Of a stretch of 64,000 nucleotides of DNA, positions 56,219-64,000 are shown one piece after another (positions within the stretch are counted from its first letter, which is position 1; each line of letters starts with the position of its first letter). The notes below the pieces were generated by a model. It saw only the letters and a list, made by a program, of their open reading frames with translations, was not told the origin of the DNA and made no database searches. A program made the translations under genes and the position numbers. The DNA comes from Mercurialis annua (lineage: Eukaryota > Streptophyta > Magnoliopsida > Malpighiales > Euphorbiaceae): contig NC_065574.1 in the NCBI RefSeq assembly GCF_937616625.2, positions 23,849,001 to 23,913,000 of the forward strand, read 5' to 3'.

Positions 56219-59200
56219 ATGATGGACAACGAGTACAATTCGTCGAGTAACGAGTATCGACGTTCAGAAACAAATTTTTTCGGCTTTTCCGAGGTAGAAA
56301 ATAATTTTTTAATTTTTTTTTATGTTTTTATAGGGGGGACGACCCCAATTCACGTCCTCTCCTTCAGAGGGGACGTGAAACTTCCTCTCTGGAGGAGGGG
56401 ACGCCGGACGCCGGACGTCCAGGCTATTTCCGGCTGCGACCGAAACGTCGGAGCCGTAAATTATTATTTTTTTTAAAAAAATGTTAAAATAATTAATTTT
56501 TTATTTTTAATAATTTAAGTGATTTTATAAGTTTATTCGATTTAATATATATTGAATATTATTAGGATTTGTTAAACGTAATTATTTATGTTTTGTAGTT
56601 TCATTTAGAAGATTATGGCGATGACGGAATTGATTACAGCGATCGGTTTAATGCAGGACATGGGTTTGATACTGATGTTGAAGCAATTAGTTGGGCTAAG
56701 AGTATTGCCACAGGGATTGGGTTTGAGTTAGTGATTTCGTCTCATAATAACGAGGGAAGAAAAAAGCTTCTGAGATGTGCTCGGGGTGAACGTTATAGAG
56801 GTTCATTCACAGATTCTGATTCATTCGTACGAAAAAATACGAAGACAAAAGCGTGTCAGTGAAAATTCAAAATTGTTGTCAAATTAGGCAAGACTGCATG
56901 GTTTGTACTTACGGATCCTGGTATTTTGAGTACACACAACCATGCTTTACCTGTGTATCCTGAGGGATACCGTCAGATGAGTGGGCTGAGTGCTGAAGCG
57001 AAAGAAATTGTGCGAGATATGAGTGCGGCACAAGCGAAGCCGTGTTCTATAATGGCAGCTTTAAAAGAAAAAAATACCATCTGACAACCCTACAAGAAGG
57101 CAAGTCTACAACTACAGAGGGAATTTGAGAAAATCTAGCTTTGAGGGTAGAGATGTGGTGGGTCAGTTTTATCACATGGCTCAGAATAGTCATTATGTGC
57201 ACTGGACTCTTACTGAGGAGGATACAGGTGTGGTGACCCACCTTTTCATGGGTCATCTCGATTTAGTGAGGCTACTACATTCGTACTACTGGATAATCGG
57301 TATCGACTCCACGTACAAGACGAACAAGTACAAGCTGCCTTTTTTTGAGATTATTGGAATGACTCCTTCCAACAAGAACTTCATAATTGCAGATGCAATT
57401 ATGAAGGATGAGACTGAGAGGAGCTACAGATGGGTGTTGGAGAGACTGAGGTATTTGATTATCATCATGTTATTTAATATTTTAAAATTATGATATTGAA
57501 ATTCAAATTCCTTATTAAATCATCGGGTAATACAGGTGCTTGATTGGGGAACATATTCATCTGAGTGCTATTCTTACTGATAAGGAACTGGGGCAGATCA
57601 GACCAGTGTCAGAGGTTTTCCCACGTTCTTCTCATCGACTATGTATATGGCACATAAATAAGGATGTAGAAGATAGAGTGTACAGAATAAGTGGGAAAAA
57701 CAAAGAATTTGCTGAAATTTTCAAGAATAGTACCTAGAAGAAAATTATCACAGCGCCAACTTTGGCACAATATAACATAGATGTGGAAGACTTGAGAGAT
57801 CGGTTTAAAGCTTTTCCAGGGTTGATACAGTACATTGAGGGGACTTGGTTGGTGCACAGAGAGAAGTTCGTATCTTACTGGACAAACTTAGTCCTACATT
57901 TTGGAAACACCACCACGTGTAGAGTGGAGAGCGCACATACGCAGCTAAAGCAGTTGCTCAACTCTAGCACCGGTACTCTGGACACAGTATGGACGAAGGT
58001 CGACAAAGTTATAGAGTCGCAGCTGATAGATATCCGGTACTATTCTTGTCAAGTAATATTACTACTTATATAAATTATGTTGTCATTATTAATAAGGTAA
58101 ATGTTTTGCATATTTGCAGCAAAACACTTGAGGACTCCCGACGGACTATAGGCATCCATCGACGCGGTTTTCCATTTGATAAGCTCTCCTGCAGAGTGTC
58201 TCATTACTGTCTGGATTTAATATCGAAAGAACTAAGGCGTATGCGAGGATTGAGTACTGATGTCTATGATCGTTGTGGTTGTGTGCTTAGATCAACACAT
58301 CAGATTCCCTGTGCATGTGAGCTGCGAGCAATGGTAGATTCAGGTACCACGCAACAGTTTTATTGCATACTAATATTAAAAATAGTAATATTGTTATTGA
58401 AAGCTAATTTGTGTTATTTTCAGGTAACCCGATCAGTCTGGATAGTATGTACCCGTTTTGGATGAAACTTGTTATTCTCGGGGATGGGATGGACACATCT
58501 GCACAGGCTGATTATGCTAGTTTTCGGTCGGAGGAACATCAGTATTTTCACGAGATCGCTGAGGAGGTCATGACTAAGGATCCTTTAATGTTGCGTGATA
58601 TTTCTCGTATTGTTCGAGAGCGACTTCACCCCGAAGACTTAGGCTATAGGGAACCAGAAGTGAAGAACAATGTCAAAGGTCGACCAAAGGGGAGCAAATC
58701 AACCAAGCGAGATCCGAGTCGTCATGAGTACAAGGACCGTGTACGTGGTCGTCTTAAGTCTTCCCAAGGTCAGCAAAACCCTGCTTCCACGTCAGGTAAA
58801 TTATCATCTACTAATATTGATAATATATGTCTACTATAGTAATATCCTTGTTATTTGTAATAATATTGTTTTTTTTTTTGCCGCAGCTAGTTCGCAAAAT
58901 GCGGAGGTTATTCCAAGATTCATTTTTCCATTTGTTGAAGAACTTGTGGACGTGTGTGGGGACGGCAACTGTGGATTCCGCGTCGTGGCGGACTACATAT
59001 ATGGTGACCAGGAGATGTGGGGACTGACTAGAATGAACATTGCAAACGAACTTTCTGCCCACCCTTTGCGATATGACGGTCTTTGCGTTGATGGGTTAGA
59101 AGCAGCCATTACACGTATTAATTGGGAAGGGGAATCCTGCGGCCCTCGCAACTGGATGCAGGTATTTGACTGAATTTGATATCATTAAGTTATTTAATTA

Positions 59201-59551
59201 TTATAAAAAAATTTATTTAAATTATGACTTACTAACTGGATGCAGGTATGGGATGACTTGTACCCTATTGCCACTCTCTTCAATAAAGCTGTTATTTACA
59301 TACAAGGCGGGACGCTACCAGAGACGCGGTTCGGTTCCTGTTCCTATACTGTTCTGTCTTTGCATTCCTCTGAGGTCCACTCACGATCATCGAAAGAGAT
59401 AGTGATACTATATATTAGTGGACGCTCTCACTTTGTTAGGTTGAATTTACAGGATAATTTTCATGTCCCACCAATTACCTCCATGTGGTTCAACCACAGG
59501 GACCGTACTGTTATGTCTTGGGATACTTTATATGGTAGTAGGAGAGATTAA
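56219..59551 (+). pseudogene. FAR1/MULE transposase - SWIM-like - OTU protease fusion gene, broken
   Basis: Proposed exons: 56219-56293, 56599-57450, 57536-58052, 58120-58343, 58424-58795, 58887-59161, 59246-59551. Domains in order: a FAR1-like N-terminal region (AISWAKSIATGIGFELV), a MULE transposase core with catalytic blocks IGIDSTYKTN (Asp), AILTDKELG (Asp), RLCIWHINKDVEDR (CxxH) and CRVESAHTQLK (Glu), a SWIM-like CGCVLRSTHQIPCACEL, an AT-hook-like KGRPKGSK, then an OTU peptidase with DVCGDGNCGFRVVADY (Asp and catalytic Cys) and SGRSHFVRL (His). OTU enzymes remove ubiquitin. Lesions: TGA at 56860-56862, a frameshift near 57075, TAG at 57735-57737, and non-matching splice phase around 58052/58120. 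The OTU exons themselves are open. It converges on the PMD gene 270 bp away. Confidence 0.85.
56330..56460. other. GC-rich palindromic island within the first intron
   Basis: About 130 bp of GC-rich sequence with CACGTCCTCT...AGAGGGGACGTG and repeated GACGCCGGAC sits in an otherwise AT-rich intron (56294-56598). It reads open in one frame but breaks the exon1-exon2 protein continuity, so I treat it as intronic. Confidence 0.45.
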
Positions 59552-59822
59552 TGGGATAGATTGATAGGTATGGCAGATTGAGTTGATTGTAAAATTTTAA
59601 TTCGGAGCCTTATTTCATTACGTGTGTTTTATTATTATACGTCTAATATTTTTGAAACGCACATTATATCTAACAAATTAAAATGTTCATAAAATTGCAT
59701 AATAAAAAACGTACATAATAGTTAATAAAATGTCTGAAAACTCACATCTAATAAAATAAAACGTACATAATAAGAAAAAAAACGTACTCATCGAATTAAC
59801 ATACAACATATCCTAATAGCAC
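59552..59822. other. Gap between the convergent OTU and PMD genes
   Basis: AT-rich shared 3' region with AATAAAA-like signals on both strands (for example 59700-59705 plus, and the reverse complement ATTTTA/TTTATT on the other side). No gene. Confidence 0.4.
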
Positions 59823-62106
59823 TCAATCAGCCCTACGCCAAGCGGCCATGACTCTCTCCAAAGTAGCGCTAGCCTCCTCCGTACGCTGCTCCAACTCCGG
59901 AATGCCCTCAAACTCGCAGTGCTGCCTATGCTGGGCGGTAATCGAGCTAAAATCTCCGAGAAAATGCTCGAACTCGGTAGTCAGCAGCGTCATCCACTGT
60001 AATACCATAAATAGACAAGTTATTTCAATATGTTAAAAATATAAAATATTCACTAAATTTGAAAATAAAAAATTACATAATCGTTGTTGGAGCGAGGAGG
60101 ATATGCTCGTGGAAGCTCTATGTCAGGACGGACACGCGGATGCGAATGCCGTTCGTACCAATCCAAGTACGCTGGATGACATCCTCCAGCAATAACGTGG
60201 GCTGCCTCAAAGCCCATGAACGGCGGCTTGTACATGGTCGGAAAAGCAGTCCACATGTCAACCGCAATCGTCATACTCATCTCCATAGAGTACTTGATTG
60301 ACTTCCAGGACCTAACAGCCCCTATTGTCCGAAACATTGGCACAGGTATAGTCTGCACATAACCCAGCTGTCGCAGAATCTTAAAAGGAATGTATGGCTC
60401 GACAATGTCCCGGTACGCTATCCAGCCATAATATGAAGTATGCTCAATGTTGGCAATAGGGTCGCCGCCAAAAGGGAGTCATGTGATATGTTAAAAGTCA
60501 AATTAACAAAATTAAAATATATCTATTGTAATAAAATCAAATTTAACTAATAAATTAACAAATTTACGTACCTCCTCAGCAGTCAATTGGTCCAAACGAG
60601 CTCGCAAGGCCCGAAGCCGGAGGCCTGAACACTCCGACGCAGTAGCGCTCCAACTGGAAGCTCGAGGTAGATGAGCCTCGATCAGCAGCTGCTCTCGCTG
60701 GGGTCGAAAGCATGTAAAGTACTCATAAATCCATGCTTGCAGCAGTGTCAGACACCCAATCAAACCCGAGCAATCTCCTCTCGATGAGATTCCAAGCTGC
60801 CGATATAGATAAGCTAGTGCAGCTGAGCCCCAGGAAAATATACTCGCATCTGTGACTCCATCCCGCACCTCCCAAATGGTTGCAGGTCTAATCCGATGGC
60901 CACTCTTGTCAACGAATAAAGTGCAACCTAACGTCAACCAGATCCAGGCTATCGCCTCCACCTCTGCAATACGGCCCTGCCTACATAAACCGATGATCGA
61001 CTCAATCAACACACCTCCCTGGGAAAAATGCTTGGTCGTCTTAATCACCAGATCCTCTGGGAGAATACCTAAAATCTGTATGCAGTAAGCCTACAGCTGA
61101 GCCTTATTCGGCTGACCTGAAACCATAATTTTGCAATTTAAATTAATATCACGCAATAGGTACATTAAATTTCTAGAAACAATTGGGCAGCACTTCCCCT
61201 AAAAATGAGCATCACCCATTTTTCAGGGACGTCCTGTAAGGAAATTACAATTCACAAACCAAAACGCAATCCACATTAAATAACTAATTGGCCTAACATT
61301 TTAATAAATAACAAAATAACCCAAAACAATCAAACTATCCTAAATAACAATAATTTTATCTAAAATAAAAAATGTGACCTAATTAAACAATTATTAAAGC
61401 TAATAAATAAAAAAATCAAATTAAATATTTTAATAATAAAAATTAATCTTAACGCAAAATAACAAAATATCTCACCTGAAGTCATAGCTCCACCAACTGA
61501 AATGGTAAGAATATGCCACACGTCATGTAATGTGATGGTCATCTCCCCGAATGGCAGGTGAAAAGAGTTTGTATCTGGGTGCCATCGCTCCACAAATGCT
61601 GAAAGGAGCGGGATATCCAGATGATCAAACATGATATACGGGAGATGTGATAACTCGGTCCTGTCTATCAAAACCTTGACCTCTTCTTAGGCCGTCTCAT
61701 ACCACTCTCTCAGCTTCCGAAGAGCTCCATGTCTAGTCTGACACTTCAGCACGCCTCTGTCCGCCCCATCCCATAGCCGACAAGCGACATGTCACAGAAA
61801 ACTAGGGATAACAGTGTCGTCCTCAGGTCCACCAGGTAATGGACCAGTAACGGTCCACACATTAACCTCTTCGGGTCGTTTGTTCGATCCTGAATATAAT
61901 TAAATTATATTTAAATTTTTTAACAATATTATTAAAATAATAAAAATCGTTTAATTATATTTACCTGATGACGAGTCGCCAACGAACCGACCACCTGGAC
62001 CCTTCTTCCGTCGAGAAATATAAATTTTTTCACTTGGCTGGTCCTCTGAGCTAGTAAAATCACCAGGCTCTCTAAGATCATCTGTTATCAAATCATCAAT
62101 AGACAT
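59823..62106 (-). pseudogene. Plant mobile domain (PMD, MAIN-like) gene, broken
   Basis: Five exons on the minus strand: 62106-61965, 61889-61476, 61116-60572, about 60480-60077 and 59996-59823. The start MSIDDLITDDLREPGD is followed by a basic stretch RRKKGPGG. The PMD core shows AFVERWHPDTNSFHLPFGEM then TITLHDVWHI, IAWIWLTLGCTLFVDKSG, LAYLYRQLGISS and GCLTLLQAWIYEYF, then PFKILRQLGYVQTIP. The tail is a short helical EFEHFLGDF segment. This is the aminotransferase-like plant mobile domain found in MAIN/MAIL proteins and often carried by transposons. In-frame stops at 61794-61792, 61689-61687 and 61093-61091, and no AG acceptor before exon 4, show decay. Its first intron shares an inverted resemblance (TTTAATATATATTGAATATTATT) with the first intron of the neighbouring OTU gene. 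Confidence 0.85.
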
Positions 62107-62775
62107 GCGTCTGTTATCGGGAGAAGTATGCGTCGGTTTGTTCTGTCGTCGAGTTGAGGCAGAAATTTTACGCGAAATAACGTGACGCGCTCCCGACCCT
62201 CCTAATTCTGGGGCTAAAAAGGACGTCCCTCTACGATTATTAAAATTTAAATATAAATTACAAAAATAATATTCAATATATATTAAATAGAATAAATTCT
62301 TAAAATTAATTGATACATAATTTATATATGATGTTCTTTTAAAATATAATAGATGACAACTACATCTTTTGATTGTTTTTTAATATTTTCGAATAGACAT
62401 ATTTTAGATATATAATTCGTGATATATATTTGTTGTAATATATATGACATAATAGATACATTAGCGATACGTAATTTATACATTTTTAATCATGGTACAC
62501 ATACTATTTTGATATAAGATACATTACAAATACAATTTAGATACATATCATATATTTTTAATGCGTTAGAGATAAATTTTTTAACATATATTAAAAAAAG
62601 TCATACATTACGAGACGTGTTTGAAATTTTTTTATAGACACCATTGATATATATTTATATATAATAAATATATTTTATATAATAGATACGTCATGGATAC
62701 ATAATGTATATTTTTATAGAACATTTATGGTTATTAAATATATATTTATTAATTTTTAATTTTTTTATATATACA
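62107..62775. other. AT-rich region rich in GATACAT motifs, no gene seen
   Basis: The first about 135 bp is the likely 5' leader of the PMD gene. Beyond 62240 the sequence is AT-rich with ATAGATACAT / GATACATAAT motifs recurring about ten times (62310-62710), imperfectly spaced. Confidence 0.4.
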
Positions 62776-63375
62776 TGATGGATACTGAATCCTATCTTAA
62801 CTACAATAAAGCCGAGTTGCAGCAGATCCACTTTCAGACGATACAACACTCCTAACCAAAGGACCGAAACATACATAGCAGGTGGCCGAATCTATAGAAT
62901 CTGCCACGACTTATTCGACATGAATAAGGCCGAATCCCCGAGGACCCGGACAGAGCGCGTCGACCTTGGGATTTCCGTGAATTACCAAATCTACTAAATA
63001 TTCACAAGTATCTTACCTATTTGGATACAAACTCCAACTTAGGAAGATAAGCTCTAACTTAGGAAGACGAGACTATTTAGGAAGACGTTCCTAAATAGGA
63101 CTCATGTCTGAATAAGGTAGATTACTCCTAATCATGGTCAAATCCTACAAAGTAGGATTCACTTTCCTACTACAACTCTACTAGGTATGCAATCATCTAC
63201 TATAAAAGGAGCATGAGGAATGCCTAAACACACAACTACATTCATATACTCAAAACGCTGGTCATAGCTCAATACTGACTTTAACAGCGGAGAGTTAATC
63301 GGACAACCACCGTCCGGTTAGCTTCTACCCTGTTTTGCAGGTCTCATTCACCGGATCAGAAGGCAGACTCCATCA
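62776..63375 (+). repeat. 5' LTR, 600 bp
   Basis: Starts TGATGGATACTGAATCC and ends CAGACTCCATCA. It is nearly collinear with the reverse complement of 52405-53007 and includes the duplicated phrase CTAACTTAGGAAGA. Confidence 0.9.
63201..63207 (+). promoter_or_regulatory. TATA box of the LTR
   Basis: TATAAAA within CATCTACTATAAAAGGAGC, conserved in the solo LTR (minus, 52580-52571), about 170 bp before the LTR end. This is a normal U3/R position. Confidence 0.7.
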
Positions 63376-63376
63376 A

Positions 63377-63394
63377 TTGGCGCCTTCTGTGGGA
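63377..63394 (+). other. Primer-binding site
   Basis: TTGGCGCCTTCTGTGGGA starts one base after the LTR. TGGCGCC.TCTGTGGG is the usual PBS of many non-chromovirus plant Ty3/gypsy elements. Confidence 0.8.
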
Positions 63395-63460
63395 AAAGCT
63401 TAACCAAACTTCAAATCAAAGGAGTTTTTCTGAACTCAAAAACAAATACTATTGTAGAAG

Positions 63461-64000
63461 ATGACTTCCGACAGAATGAACTTGAAAGACAAATCAAGAA
63501 ACACATCGCAATACAGAAAAAGAAAAACACCAGAATTCTTGATTCTGCCTCCGGTGACTTTCGACAGAGAGGATTTTGGAAGAATCACGGAGGAGCACAA
63601 TGAGACCCTAGTGGTAGCCATGATCATCAAAAATTGGAATGTGGAAAGTATCCTGGTTGACGAAGGAAGTGCTATTAACCTAATAACAAGGAAAGCTTAC
63701 GAAAGCCTGGGAAGGGATCTCGCAGAATGCTACTCCCGTGACAGGATTTGGTGGATCTCCCATCAAACCCATGGAAACCATTGTACTTGATGGCAAGCTA
63801 GGAAGAACGAGGAAAAGTAAAGAATTGCCCATGCGGTTTAGTGTCGTGGAAATCGACCTTCCATACAACACAATATTGGGTAGACCATTCCTCCACGATT
63901 CGACAGCTATAACAAGCGTGAAAGCACTAACAATGAAGATACCGACGAAGCAAGGAATCATTATAGTACAAGAAAACCGAACCACTGCGAAAGAATGCTA
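63461..64000 (+). pseudogene. Ty3/gypsy pol protease region, frameshifted and partial
   Basis: The first frame (63461-63790) has a basic start, then ETLVVAMIIKNWNVE and the protease active-site-like ILVDEGSAINLI (canonical plant form LVD.GSS.N), followed by YESLGR. After a frameshift near 63735 the +1 frame reads GFGGSPIKPME, RFSVVEIDLPYNTILGRPFL and ALTMKIPTKQGI to the window end. These are the conserved protease-to-RT linker blocks of plant Ty3/gypsy elements. The RT itself would lie beyond 64000. Confidence 0.8.

Larger units (their letters stand above)
62776..64000 (+). mobile_element. Ty3/gypsy retrotransposon, 5' part, gag missing, cut by window end
   Basis: A 600-bp LTR (62776-63375) is followed by a PBS (63377) and, within about 200 bp, by the pol aspartic protease. 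A gag gene would normally fill 1-2 kb here, so this copy is a deletion derivative. The LTR is the same family as the solo LTR at 52405-53007 but in the opposite orientation. Confidence 0.85.

Noticed and set aside
1..64000. tRNA, rRNA, riboswitch or viral genes
   Set aside because: No cloverleaf, rRNA core sequence or virus-type gene was recognised by eye; a covariance-model search would be needed to exclude small RNA genes.

Overview
The window is nuclear DNA from a flowering plant, most likely a eudicot. It is AT-rich, has spliced genes, MULE, CACTA, L1 and Ty3/gypsy elements with plant-type termini, F-box and ATL-type gene remains, and a scrap that reads as plastid petB. The species cannot be fixed from the sequence. 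I found no clearly intact long gene. Almost everything is transposon sequence or decayed genes, and the calls rest on termini, target-site duplications (TSDs), domain motifs and splice sites read by eye.

Left part (1-31434). A truncated LTR (1-2380, minus) abuts a broken DUF1985-Ulp1 (SUMO-protease-like) gene on the minus strand (2451-6948). Its 5' side carries a roughly 365-bp terminal repeat (7478-7843). The same repeat, inverted, lies at 18428-18800 directly upstream of a frameshifted FAR1/MULE transposase (18845-20035). The two gene blocks therefore look like two ends of one MULE family. Between them lie an F-box/FBD pseudogene, a miRNA-like 144-nt foldback (12561-12704), and a degenerate array of a dispersed repeat with a 222-bp MITE inside. 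Next come a 1.26-kb MULE with perfect 9-bp TSDs, a 1.5-kb inverted-repeat element, a possibly expressed 94-aa coiled-coil ORF with a TATA box (25859-26143), a petB-like plastid insertion (27611-27724), a one-ended CACTA element and a broken LTR.

Middle (31460-43002). This is a three-level nest. A 1.13-kb MULE (TSD TAAAATTAT) was split by a 10.4-kb LTR retrotransposon (minus strand, TSD ACCAA, LTRs over 3.2 kb, PBS and PPT visible, no pol seen). Its 3' LTR was later hit by a 364-bp MITE (TSD CCATTTTTC); the other LTR preserves the empty site.

Right part (43003-64000). A Helitron-like repeat is followed by a dead L1-type LINE (45247-50993), a 200-bp MITE, a solo LTR (TSD TTTAT) and an ATL RING-type gene remnant. 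Then come two convergent broken genes: a FAR1/MULE transposase fused to a SWIM-like motif and an OTU cysteine protease (56219-59551), and a plant mobile domain (PMD) gene (59823-62106, minus). The window ends in a Ty3/gypsy element whose LTR matches the solo LTR and whose protease lies almost directly behind the primer-binding site, so gag is missing.

The common thread is MULE-type transposase genes accompanied by ubiquitin/SUMO-pathway cysteine-protease folds: Ulp1 on the left, OTU on the right.
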